A DNA stretch of 64,000 bases from Sinohyriopsis cumingii (lineage: Eukaryota; Mollusca; Bivalvia; Unionida; Unionidae): the NCBI GenBank assembly GCA_028554795.2, contig CM068830.1, positions 47,010,227 through 47,074,226 of the forward strand, in the 5' to 3' direction. Both the position numbers and the translations under genes were made by a program. The notes below the pieces were generated by a model. The model was not told the origin of the DNA and ran no database searches. It was given only the letters and a program-made list of their open reading frames with translations. Shown one piece after another: positions 1 to 13,000 of the stretch (position 1 is the stretch's first letter; each line of letters begins with the position of its first letter).

Positions 1-53
1 GAAACTATTTAGTCATGCAGCATTATGTGTAATGAGAACAGAATAAATATTAA

Positions 54-1051
54 TTATGTAAATGCTTTTAATCTTTTGTGCACATAATTTTTCCTACCCT
101 TTATTCTTCTAAGCTGTAAAGTACCTCTCTTGCTTAGATCCTCCATGTCTGCAATCAGGGCTACCTCAAACTTGCGAACTTCACATTCTAGTTCTGCTTC
201 GGATGAACCAATTAAAGTACTGCACACCTTTAAAAGCCATTTCATGGAATGGGATATGGTCTCACCAGTTTTATCAAAATTTAGAAGAAATCTTTCATGT
301 GCTACAGTGAGAAGACCAATCAACTCCTCATAACGTCTATTATCAATAATCTGACCATTTGAAGGCATTTTCGATTTTATCAACTGACATACAGATTCTC
401 TAATAGAATGGTTATGTGACCTTTTTCTCTTACTTAATCTCAACTTTTTGCTGCTTACAAATCCTTGAGATGAGAACAAGTCTGCTGAGCCATAACCCTT
501 CTCAATTTCCTCAGCATCTTGATCCGACTCAATATCTTCCTCTGAGCTATCTGCATGACAGCTATTTATTGTGACCTTTGTCAATCCCAAGTTACCAAGG
601 TTATCCAGAAAAGTGTCTGGGTTTGTAATATATTTCAGTGTACTGGTTTGAAAAAATTTGGACTTATCTGTCATGGATGATGGAAGAAGTGGTTCTTGAC
701 TCAAATCTGAACCTAAACCAGATATGTCTCCCTCTCCTAGAAGAAATCGAACTGGATCTTCATCAATCAGAGTAGATATTAAAAGAGGATCACAGGATTC
801 ATGTACATTTAGCAACTTCTTCCTTTCTTCAGACTGGTGTGCTAATCTTTTATCTCCAGATTGACTACTCTGTGACTCCCTAAAGAATGATAATTCTGGA
901 TCATAATAATCACCACTGTTCTCCGTCTGCTTCTCTATTACATCAGTTTCTTTTCTGAACAGATACTTAAGTTGTTTATCGATTGCCCATTTCTCTGAAA
1001 GCTGGGTGAATGGTTTCTGAAGCAAATCCCTTGTATCTTCTCTGGCCTTTC
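54..1051 (-). CDS. TAF1B: TAF1B exon 13: terminal coding exon and stop
   Basis: The acceptor CTTTTTATAG is followed by 331 codons and TAA at 56-54. It opens with DLLQKPFTQLSEKW, matching the vertebrate NLQKQFSTLVE segment. It then has an acidic run around residues 622-638 (SSEEDIESDQDAEEIEKG), a basic, NLS-like run around 655-665 (KKLRLSKRKR), and a helical C-terminus (YEELIGLLTVAHERFLL ... WLLKVCSTLIG) ending in basic residues, like the basic tail of vertebrate TAF1B. No polyadenylation signal is visible in the 53 remaining bases. Confidence 0.88.
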
Positions 1052-4000
1052 CTATAAAAAGAAAGTATTGGTATTATTTGAAGTTAATATTATGTTAATA
1101 AACAAGGTCAACTATATATGTAGCTTCTATCTATAATATGACTGGGCATGAAAATGGGTCATACATAAAAACTTGTGATTGGGGCAAAATCTCTTTACAA
1201 CCTCTATAGAATATGATTAGCAGTATAAATAGAATCTTACACAAGTACTCATCAAAAATTAAAGTTATGAAACAAGTCTGATAATTTGTATCTTCTGCGA
1301 GCCTTAGTGAGCAAAATATTGAAATTACATGATAAATTTCATAAAGTTCAATTGAAATGGACACAAATGTATGTGTGTGTGTGTGTGATTTGGATTTTTA
1401 ATGTAGCTTTAACTATTTTCCAGTCATATCGCTATGATGTCTGCAGTGTGACAGTTTATAGTGACATCTAGCACTGGGGCATCATGCCACAGACATGTAC
1501 CATGATGTCCCACCCAGTCACATTATCCTGACACTAGGCTGACCAGTCCTAACACTAACCTCTTAATGCTGAGCGCCAAGCAAGGCAGATGTTAGTACCA
1601 TTTTTGTAAGTCTTTGGTATGACTTGGCCGGGGATCAAACCCACGACCTCCCGCATCTGACACAAATGTAAGATTTATTGAATGATAACAAAATACTAAT
1701 TTTATTTCACCAAACCAAAGAATAGTATCATGAAATTGCTTTGAAATATATTTGGAAGGTGCTCTGGATAGAGCAAAGGCAGTTAATAGCTTTTGCCAGA
1801 AAAGTTTAATCTCATCAAACACATTCTGAAGCAATGAATTCTTGGGAATAAATCTCCCAAGATTTTTGTTCTCATTAGTGGTACTGATGGCTTATGGTCA
1901 GTTTCAAGTTTGAATTGTGACCCAATCATATAATTAAATAGCTTTTGAAGCATTCACATGCCCCAGTGATTGCCAAAGCCTCTTTTTTTATCTGAGTGCA
2001 GCATTGCTCAGTTTCTGACATATCTCACAATGTGAACGTTACCGATCTCAGAGTGCTACTGTGTTTCTGCCACAGCACAGCACCAAGTCCAAATGAAGAT
2101 GAATCTGTAGATACAACTGTTTTTCTATCTGGATCATAATGTACCAAAGATATCATTTCTTGCTTGATATCTGTAAATGCTTGTTCTTGACGTAGACCCC
2201 AAGTCCAAAATTTTTTACTTTCCAAAAGCTCATGTAAACGTTTTGATTTTTCTGCCAAATTTGGACTAAATCTGCCAGGCTGATTTGCCATACTGAGAAA
2301 CTGGCATTTATCTGTTACACATTTCAGAGTTTCCAATGCGTTATAGCTTTGACATTTTTTCAGGATCAGGTCGGTAACCATTTTTATCAACAACATGCCA
2401 AGAAACCTAAACGATGACCTTGAAAATTCACACTTTTCAGTTTTCAAAGTGACACCAGCAGTTTCAATTGATTACATGACTCTTTCTAGTCTTTCTTCAT
2501 GAATACCATCCATAAGAAAGAGTGTTCTGCAATGTTGCTCTAGAGTTTCCAACATCCTTTTCTGAAAAAATTCAGGTGCAGAACTGATTCTGAATGGAAG
2601 GTGTTAAAATAAAACCTAGCAAATAGAGTAAAGAAAGTTGCAAGGTGGCGTGAATCTTTCAAAAGGTTTATTTGCCAAAAGCCTGAGTTTGCATCAAGTT
2701 TGGTGAAATATTTTGCACCTGCTAGCTTTGCAAGGGACTCATCAACTGGTGTGCAGATGCAGGAAAATTTGACTTTTGCTGCTTATTGGACCCACAATTT
2801 TCCATAACCCTTTTCTTACCCGATATCTCAAACTTATCCTACTTCTTTCAAATTTTCATCTGTGTGCAGTTCTGACTAGTCTGCTTTAGATCTAAGGGCA
2901 AACTCCAGTTCTGAAAGTGGCAGTTTTGATCCAAAAGAAATCCGGTCTAAAAATGTATGTTTTTCCTTTGTATCTTTTAATGTGAATAGAAAGTCTTCTT
3001 TATTTTATATCAATGTAAACTACACCTTTCTCCTTTTCTGAATACCATCAATTTGTTATAGAGGTTGGATGCATGGCAGAAGCAGGGTACAACCTGATGG
3101 TGCATAAATGAGACAAGCAGGGATAATGAGTTAAAATTAGTATTTGAAATGGATGGAATTCCTTGAGTATCTCTGACAGATCACTAAATGAAATATTATA
3201 AACTCAGTTTATTAAATGCACAGATGTTTGCTGATTGTACCAACTGTAAGGCTTAGGGCACGGTTTCCACGAAACCAACAGTCTTTGGATGTTTCCTCTT
3301 CAACCAGTTCTCTACTATTTTTACCTCAGGAGAGAAACTTTCCATAACAGTAGTTATGCCCCATCACCTAAGGTGTTATTTTGTGTACATGTAATGAGGT
3401 CCCAATAGTCATCATATTTTCGGTTTTACATTTAATACTATTAGCCAAAAGCTGCACATGTTTCTGTGAGAAGGTGTGAGAAAAAACAGCAGACTCTGGA
3501 ATAAGATACCATCAGTCCGAAAAGAAAAACCTTTTTCTTCTAACAAAATATTTTTCTTAATAATCTGTATCCCAGGCTAAATTTTTAACTAAGAAACCAA
3601 GTTACCTGTCCACAAAGGTGGCAGTTATGGTGATTTCTCCTTCTTACAGGGACCAACACTAAATCATGTGAATGCTTCAGTTACTACTGGAGCAGAGTGT
3701 ATGCACACTCCGTGTATTATGATCAGGTATATGACACCACGTGTATGTGGATTTGTCACTTAAGGCACCACTTTGGAAAATCCTAAACAACAATGCAATG
3801 GTTTGTGAACTTGGTTCCCCTTACTTTCTGAGATAATTCACCACAGGGTTGTTGGACAGGATGAGAATGCCCCTTCCATGTAGTTTCTCTAACAACCCAT
3901 GAAATGCTTTCAGTATGGCTTTCATCTCGAGCATGTTGACATGCAAAAGATGATCCTGAGTTGGCCACACTCCACTGGCTTCATGGAATGATGGTATGAG

Positions 4001-7000
4001 AGGTGTACCACAGTCCTCTGTGCTCAAATCTGTATACACCATGACCAACAGATGTTGCACCTGCAACGGAACACTCAGTGTCAGCCAACTGAGGCTGTCC
4101 CATCTTCTGCATCTTTGCTAGCCAAGGTTCTGATAACCCTATCTACACCTTGGTATATTGAACAGATATTTCTGTGCTTGGGGTCTGTGAATTTCATTGA
4201 ATGCGGCAGCAAGCCACCGCATCCAGTCAAAATGAAGTTGTTCAAATCTTAACACTGTTTCTACGTGATGGAGACAAGGGGAGCATGCAACTTGAACAGA
4301 CTAATAAATAAGCCATTTTCAAGTGCCGGTCCGTGTTTGCACAAACACTTTTCACTCAAATACACCTGTAATGGCATCACTCTTCTACGTAGTCATACTT
4401 TTGATGTTAAATTTACAAAGTTTCCTTTTAAGGACAATTGCCACCACCATTTTCAGCCAATGTACAATGCACCATACTATTGGTTAATTGGCATTATATT
4501 TTAAGGGAGGCAACACATGAAATCCAATAGATGCCACTAGGACAAAGCACCAATATAGCTATTCAATCTGCCAAGTTGTAGATAGGGTTATCGGAACCTT
4601 GATTAGCGAAGATGCATCTTCTGTGTTGGAACATCAAATATGTAGAAACTATTATATGTTGATCCAAGGGGCAAAGTCTAAGCTACCACTGGGACAACAA
4701 AATGATTTGTGATAGTCTCATAAAAAGTACAACTAGAATGATGCCACATTGACCAAACCTTGCAGGTGTTGAAATTCTTGGGCTGAGAGACTGTCCCATA
4801 TAATAATTGGAGCCACCACAGAACTAATTTTTTATGCCCATTCCTGAAGGTGACTTACTCTGTTTACCTATGTTTTGAACTCCATAACTAAATGGATAAA
4901 ATACTTTACCTATGTTTTGAACTCCATAACTTAATGGATAAAATACAGAGTTGGTTTGAGCTTGGATTTTTCCTTGTTGACAAGAAATTCAAGTCTGAGA
5001 AGGAGAGTAACAAGGGTTATCATGTTTTGCTTCAAGATATAACTCCCATGGTGTTTTTAAAAATGTTGTCCAGGTAGTCAGATTGCACAGCTGTGGTGGT
5101 GGTCTTGAAATGGGCCATGATCCTATCATAAAACATGTGAAGACTCAGGGAATAATGCTGAGTCTGAAAGGGAGTGCCCTGAATTGGTAAACTGTCTACC
5201 TGAAAGCAACTGCAAGAGCTTCCTGGAAGTTTGTGAATCAATATATATAAGTACACATCTTGCAGTTCTGTATTGATTTGGAAGTCTCCTGCTTGAATGG
5301 CATTTTAAACCCATCTTGGAGTTTCCATTTTAAACCACGGGGACTGAATGAAATGTGAAGGTAATTAGGTCTATGACTGGTCAAAAAGTGTCATTAGCCT
5401 TGGAACCAGGATCAATCTCCAATAAAGACCCCATGATTTTAATGCAAAACATCTGCCATGAACTAACTCTGGGGAGGTTTTTAGTTGAAGGGACCTTGGA
5501 ACAAGGAAAGGGGTGCACTTAATTTGATACTGAGGCCCTCTGTCAACTTATTATCATGCTTTCCATTTGACAGTGAATAATAGGAGCCCTCCCTCCACAC
5601 AGATATCTGACAAGGAAGGCATGAAAATAGAGCCATTTCTTTTAAGAGGGAGGCTGTCATGGAGAGAAAATAGGGCAAAAACTATCATCTTATCACCGCA
5701 TCTTTTCCACTTTTGTTCTTGAAAACTGGGTCTTCTATGGATATAGGATCAGTAGGACTGCTCGCATGCCTGCTACGTCCTTGGAGCCATTCTTTTCCTC
5801 CTTTTGTTGCTTACCTGACAAACCCTCATCAGTGCCTGAGCCAATGTGTTCTGTGTCATTAAGCACCTTCCAGTCAACGAAAGCTGAGTTGGGATTTAAA
5901 AAGCCTCCTACTAAAATCTGATGGCTGGGAAAAGATGAGTATCTTGACACCTGTCAGCAACTCACCCAGACTGTGGTAGGAGTTTGAATGCTGGTTGGTT
6001 CTTCCTAATTACAGGGTTCCAGCCACAAATTTAACAAAAGATTCCAGACCTTTTCCAAACCAGAAAGATAAAAATTGCCAGACCTTCTTTCAAATCCATA
6101 TATTAGAACTTCTCCCCAATGCACAGGAGCAGTCACATAACTGATTTCCAGCTAAAATGGTTGTAAAAATGGAAATTTAGGACGTTTTCATGATTTTCTA
6201 GTCATATTTCAATTTTTCCATATATTTTTAAGACCTGGAAATGCAATTTTCAAATTTTAGACCTGCTCCAGATTTCCAAACCTGCATGGGAACCTTGTGA
6301 TTACTAAATCAACTGATGTCAGACCTTGAGACTAGGGTGTTGAAGGAAAAGGAAGAGGACAAAACTCTTTGGTAACAAGAAATGACTTCCTCAATTGACG
6401 CTCAAAAGGTAGAGGTCTTCTTTTGTTTTAGTGAGATCAAGCAAAGGTGATGGAGCTCCAATGCAATCTGAGAGACGAAGCTGGCGTAGATTGTCGTAAG
6501 GGGCTGACCACAATGCTCAGAGAACATCCTGACTTGGACAGTTACTTTCAAACAATCACTAAAGAATTACCCTCTTTGAGTGGCAAAGGCTTCAGAGAAC
6601 AGTGAATCCATAGCCCATGTGTACTGAAGCATTGAGCTGGGCACCGGGTAAATTAAGTGACCTATGGCACTACACTTGGGATGCTGATCCATGAAAGTAC
6701 CTGTGTGGTTTGGGGTAGGCATAAATGGTAACATCATCTGTAGTGATGACCTGTTGCTATGTGAGACATATGTCAGAATCCAGTCATGTGTTATTTTTCT
6801 AGCATGATGTTGCTCAGCTTTTTGTGTTAGGATGGGATAGGGATATTTGATCCAGAAAACTGGTCCATCTGATGTGGGATATAATTTCTGAGTAGGCTTG
6901 CTTTGATCTCGATCTTGCTCAAATGATGCTAAGAAAGGTTGGCCATAGAATCCATGTGGTATCAGGTTTATTGGTTCTGCTGAGAAAGATTGGCCACTGA

Positions 7001-10000
7001 ATCCATGCAGTATCAGGTTTATTGGTTCTGTTGAGAAAGGTTGACCATCAAATCCATGTGGTATCAGGTTTATTAGTTCTGCTGAGAATGGTTGGCCATC
7101 GAATCCATGTGGTATCAGGTTTATTGGTTCTGCTGAGAAAGGCTGGCCATTCAATCCATGCAGTATCAGGTTTATTGGTTCTGTTGATAAAGGCTGGCCA
7201 CTGAATCCATGTGGTATCAGGTTTATTGGTTCTGTTGAGAAAGGTTGACCATCAAATCCATGTGGTATCAGGTTTATTGGTTTTGCTAAGAAAGGTTGGC
7301 CATTGAATCCATGCAGTATCAGGTTTACTGGTTCTGCTAATAAAGGATGGCCACTGAATCCATGCGGTATCAGGTTTATTGGTTCTGCTGAGAAAGGTTG
7401 GCCATCAAATACATGTGGTATCAGGTTTACTGGTTCTGCTGAGAAAGGTTGGCCATCAAATACATGTGGTATCAGGTTTATTGGTTCTGCTGAGAAAGGT
7501 TGGCCATCAAATCCATGCGATATCAAGTTTATTAGTTCTGATGATAAAGGTTGGCCTTTGAATCCATGCGGCATCAGGTTTATTGTTTCTGCTGAGAAAG
7601 GTTGACCATCAAATCCATGTGGTATCAGGTTTATTGGTTCTGCTGAGAAAGGTTGGCCATCAGATCCATGTGGTATCAAGTTTATTGGTTCTGATGATAA
7701 AGGTTGGCCACTGAATCCATGCGGCATCAGGTTTACTGGTTCTGCTGAGAAAGGTTGACCATCAAATCAATGTGGTATCAGGTTTATTGGTTCTGCTGAG
7801 AAAGGTTGGCCATCGAATCCATGTGGTATCAGGTTTATTGGTTCTGCTAATAAAGGATGGCCATCGAATCCATGCGGTATCAGGTTTACTGGTTCTGCTG
7901 AGAAAGGGTGACCATCAAATCCATGCGGTGCCAGGTTTATTCGTTCTGCTAATAAAGGTTGGCCACTGAATCCATGCGGTATCAGGTTTATTGGTTCTGC
8001 TAATAAAGGTTGGCCACTAAATCCATGCGGTATCAGGTTTATTGGTTCTGCTAATAAAGGTTGGCCACTGAATCCATGCGGTATCAGGTTTATTGGTTCT
8101 GCTGAGAAAGGTTGACCATCAAATCCATGTGGTATCAGGTTTATTGAATCTGCTGAAAAGGTTGGAAATTGAATACATGCGGTATCAGGTTTACTGGTTC
8201 TGCTAATAAAGTTTGGCCATCGAATCCATGCGATATCAGGTTTACTGGTTCTGCTGAAAAGGTTGGAAATTGAATACATGTGGTATCAGGTTTATTGGCT
8301 CTGCTAATAAAGGTTGGCCATCGAATCCATGCGGTATCAGGTTTATTGGTTCTGCTAATAAAGGTTGGCCATTGAATCCATGCAGTATCAGGTTTACTGG
8401 CTCTGCTAATAAAGGCTGGCCATTGAATCCATGCAGTATCACGTTTATTGGCTCTGCTAATAAAGGTTGGCCATCGAATCCATGTGGTATCAGGTTTATT
8501 GGCTCTGCTAATAAAGGTTGGCCATCGAATCCATGCAGTATCAGGTTTATTGGCTCTGCTAATAAAGGTTGGCCATCGAATCCATGTGGTATCAAGTATA
8601 TTAGTTCTGCTGATAAAGGTTGGCCAGTGAATCCATGTGGTATCAGGTTTATTGGTTCTGCTGATAAAGGCTGGCCATTGAATCCATGTGGTATCAGGTT
8701 TATTGGTTCTGCTGATAAAGGCTGGCCATTGAATCCATGTGGTATCAAGTTTATTGGTTCTGCTGAGAAAGGTTGGCCATCGAATCCATGCAGTATCAGG
8801 TTTACTGGTTCTGCTAATAAAGGATGGCCACTGAATCCATGCGGCATCAGGTTTATTGGTTCTGCTGAGAAAGGTTGACCATCAAATCAATGTGGTATCA
8901 GGTTTATTGGTTCTGCTGAGAAAGGTTGGCCATCAAATCCATGCGGTATCAAGTTTATTAGTTCTGATGATAAAGGTTGGCCTTTGAATCCATGCGGCAT
9001 CAGGTTTATTGGTTCTGCTGAGAAAGGTTGACCATCAAATCAATGTGGTATCAGGTTTATTGGTTCTGCTGATAAAGGTTGGCCGCTGAATCCATGCAGT
9101 ATCAGGTTTATTGGTTCTGCTAATAAAGGTTGGCCACTAAATCCATGCGGTATCAGGTTTATTGGTTCTGCTAATAAAGGTTGGCCACTGATTCCATGCG
9201 GTATCAGGTTTATTGGTTCTGCTGAGAAAGGGTGACCATCAAATCCATGCAGTATCAGGTTTATTAGTTCTGATGATAAAGGTTGGCCACTGAATCCATG
9301 CAGCATCAGGTTTATTGGTTCTGCTGAGAAAGGCTGACTATCAAATCCATGTGGTATCAGGTTTATTGAATCTGCTGAAAAGGTTGGAAATCAAATACAT
9401 GCGGTATCAGGTTTATTGGTTCTGCTAATAAAAGTAGGCCATCGAATCCATGCGATATCAGGTTTATTGGCTCTGCTAATAAAGGTTAGCCATCGAATCC
9501 ATGTGGTATCAAGTATATTAGTTCTGCTGATAAAGGTTGGCCATTGAATCCATGCAGCTTCAGGTTTATTGGTTCTGCTGAGAAAGGTTGGCCATCGAAT
9601 CCATGCGGTATCAGGTTTATTGGCTCTGCTAATAAAGATTGGCCATCGAATCCATGCGGTATCAGGTTTATTGGTTCTGCGAATAAAGATTGGCCATCGA
9701 ATCCATGCAGTATCAGGTTTACTGGTTCTGCTGAAAAGGTTGGCCATCGAATCCATGCAGTATCAGGTTTATTGGCTCTGCTAATAAAGGTTAGCCATCG
9801 AATCCATGCGGTATCAGGTTTATTGGCTCTGCTAATAAAGGTTGGCCATCGAATCCATGCGGTATCAGGTTTATTGGTTCTGCTAATAAAGGTTGGCCAT
9901 CGAATCCATGCAGTATCAGGTTTATTGGCTCTGCTAATAAAGGTTGGCCATCGAATCAATGTGGTATCAAGTATATTAGTTCTGCTGATAAAGGATGGCC

Positions 10001-13000
10001 ACTGAATCCATGCAGTACCAGGTTTATTGGTTCTGCTGAGAAAGGTTGGCCATCGAATCCATGTGGTATCAGGTTTACTGGTTCTGCTGATAAAGGTTTG
10101 CTACTGAATCCATGTGGTATCAGGTTTATTGGTTCTGCTGAGAAAGGGTGACCATCAAATCCATGTGGTATCAGGTTTATTGGTTCTGCTGAGAAAGGTT
10201 AGCCATTGAATCTGTGTGGTATCAGGTTTATTGGTTCTGCTGAGAAAGGTTGGCCATTGAATCCATGTGGTATCAGGTTTATTGGTTCTTCTGAGAAAGG
10301 TTGGCCATCGAATCCATGTGGTATCAGGTTTACTGGTTCTGCTGAGAAAGGTTGGCCATCGAATCCATGTGGTATCAGGTTTATTGGTTCTGCTGAGAAA
10401 GGTTAGCCATTTAATCTGTGTGGTATCAGGTTTATTGGTTCTTCTGAGAAAGGTTGGCCATCGAATCCATGTGGTATCAGGTTTATTGGTTCTGCTGAGA
10501 AAAGTTTGTCAAGATGAGGTGTTGAGTGATAGCTGTTGCTGTCACTGACTGAAAGAATATCGATCACTTCATGACTTTTGAATTCATACTCTTTGAAAAG
10601 CGAATCATTCACCGCAGTGACATCAGCATGTATACTAACTGATTCTTCAACCCTCAAGGTGTGCATCTGCACCTTCTCCTGTACTTCCAGTACTACAGCC
10701 CATTGATATTTGGTCCAAGCATCACATTTCTGACAACATGAGCAAGCTAAACATAAAAATTCACCTGTAACAAGGGCCCACAAGGCAGCCTATACAGAAA
10801 AATACTGATGCATTGCTATTAACACATAAAATCGATACTATAACAATAACTTTGATAAAAACTTAGCTGAAGGACCAATTGACTGCCTATGCAGAAATAA
10901 ATCACTGAAGTGTTGCTTATGATAACAACAAAGTGGATGCTATGATTGGATTATATACTTGTATGTATCCAATCTGAGCAGAAATTATACAGCAATTTGA
11001 GATTTCAACAGCACACACAATACCTGCACATAAAATAAAGCTACACCAATGTGAGGGGACAAGCTAGCAACCCAATCAAGTTCATACGAAGACTGCCTAC
11101 TTGTGTGAACAACAATGTTATAATTCTACAAAATACAGAAAATTTAGCCTTCAAAAGAAAACAACAAGGAAAAGTTGGAAAAGTACAGATGGGTTATACT
11201 TCCCTTTCAAGAGACATTGCTCAACTTGCTTTAGGAAGAATACTTCGACAATTCTTGTAGGTTTGCATTGTGAGATCTCTTGTCAGGAGACAGCACGCTA
11301 CTCAGCACAACTGAATTATTCAGGGGAGATGAATCTATCTAACTACCACCTATATGGGTGGGTAACTTTTCACTTCTTAACTAATAAGTTTAGCCTGGGA
11401 GGGCTGGATTTACAAAGTATTTATTCTCGTAAAGTATTATGATAAGGTAAAGAATCTGAAATAGAAAATGACAAAAACGACTGTCAGTAGAGGCAGATGC
11501 AAGAAAAAGTGATTTCCCAAAATTTTCAGTGAAAGACATCATTAAAATAAAGTATACAAAAAAAATCCAGTGCATAAAAATTATCGCTTGAAATTTTTTT
11601 TGATGTCTAACTAGTATAGTGTCCCAATATTCATGGTAAATATGATAACCTAGTCTTAGATGCATCAAGTTTCCTCTCAACTCAGAATAAATTTGATATC
11701 TAGTCACTATAAACTACTGGTATCAACAGAGATGACCAGTATGCACAAGTACCAAACTGTCTGACTTACTTAATTTGTATGAGAAATGGACTTCAACTTT
11801 TGGGTCTCCCTGTTTCATGTAGTAGTACTGCTGCAGAATGCCATCCACAGTGTGTAACTCAGACAAATCTCTGAAGTCAAAACAATACGCATCACTACAG
11901 TGTCACTGAATTAATTTGATCTGTTTCTTTAACCTGACATGTAAAAGTTAAAACATCATTAACATTCTTAATACCTACAAGACTGTTCCAAAATGAATTG
12001 GAACTTTTGCAAAAAAAATATTTTTTTAAAACTTATTTTCTGTAGCCTTACCTTTAAGACAGTATATTCAACAAATGTTGTTCTTTGACCAATCAAAGTA
12101 CAGGTTACATTGGCAGATAAGTAAAACTATAGTGGTAAAACAGGAACAAAGTGTCTGCTGTCTCACATTTACTTTTTTTTTAAAAAATATTCTTAAAAAA
12201 TAGGCTTGGTGGAAATCTTTTTTTTCCTTCTCAATATTTTATATCTGAAAGCACAACAACACAGACTTTTATTTTCAGTCCCCAGAGGTTTTAAATTTAA
12301 TTACTCAGTTCAGTTTGAAAATCAGAGGAATCATATGTACACATTCAAAAAATAAAAATGTGTTTATGGAAAACAAATAAACTGAAGCCAAGTATGCTGT
12401 AGAAACAGAGTTAAATGAAAACTTATTCAGTGTACATGAAGAGTGAGTGACCTACTTTTGGTAGTAAGTGTTACACTCACCCAAATACATTCACATATAA
12501 AGTTGACTGAAGCTAACAATACCTCAAAATTTTACAGAGATTCCCCATGAAGACAGTATTTCAGGAGTCATAATTATGGTAAGGTGGCACTGTAATTACA
12601 AAAATTAAATCAAAACACCAAGTTTTGTGTGTCCAACCATTCCCAACGCATGCTAGACTCACAACCTGAAGGCTAAAAGTTTGGATCCCACCATCAGATC
12701 AGCCCAGGTCAGTTACTGTGGTGTGTCCCTGGATAGGTACTTTACTCCAACTGCCTTGGCATTAAATAAACTTTACATGTTGCTGACATAAAACATCAAA
12801 CCACTTCAAGCCGACCTACCCCAAGAAACTGACCTAAATAGCAAAAGTGAAGAATGACATTTAGGTCACAGTAACTTCTTGTTGTTAAATAGTGCTGTAA
12901 TCATGCAAAGTTGCATGACTCTGGGTTTAACAGTGCCTTAGAAATTTACCTTAATGCAAAACTTAACCAAAATCATGTGAGCATGAAATCTACAACAAAG

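Larger units (their letters stand above)
3783..5335 (-). mobile_element. Decayed DIRS-like retroelement, RT and RNase H parts
   Basis: On the minus strand, 5,335-5,032 reads KMETPRW, then NAIQAGDFQINTELQDVY, then HMFYDRIMAHF and SDYLDNIF, the order of a DIRS-type reverse transcriptase with a degenerate Y-L-D-D box. At 4,066-3,783 it reads VYTDLSTEDCGTPL, SGVWPTQDHLLHVNMLEMKA and LSNNPVVNYLRK, matching the RNase H of DIRS elements (HINxLEMKA and DNTTVVxYI motifs). Frames shift many times. No tyrosine recombinase was recognised here. The open frame at 5,735-5,950 may be an upstream part of the same element. Confidence 0.7.

Noticed and set aside
8270..8878. 202-residue plus-strand frame (NPCGIRFIGSAEKGWPS repeats) as a gene
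   Set aside because: It is a shadow of the 51-bp array. It has no non-repeat flanks in frame, and variant units with ggttgacc end it.
6944..10505. CRISPR array
   Set aside because: The units are continuous, with no unique spacers between constant repeats, and the DNA is eukaryotic.
10403..10783. Open frame with an acceptor-like site as an extra TAF1B exon
   Set aside because: Exon 12 (phase 1) joins exon 13 directly in phase with family-like sequence across the junction; adding this segment would insert repeats and break the match.
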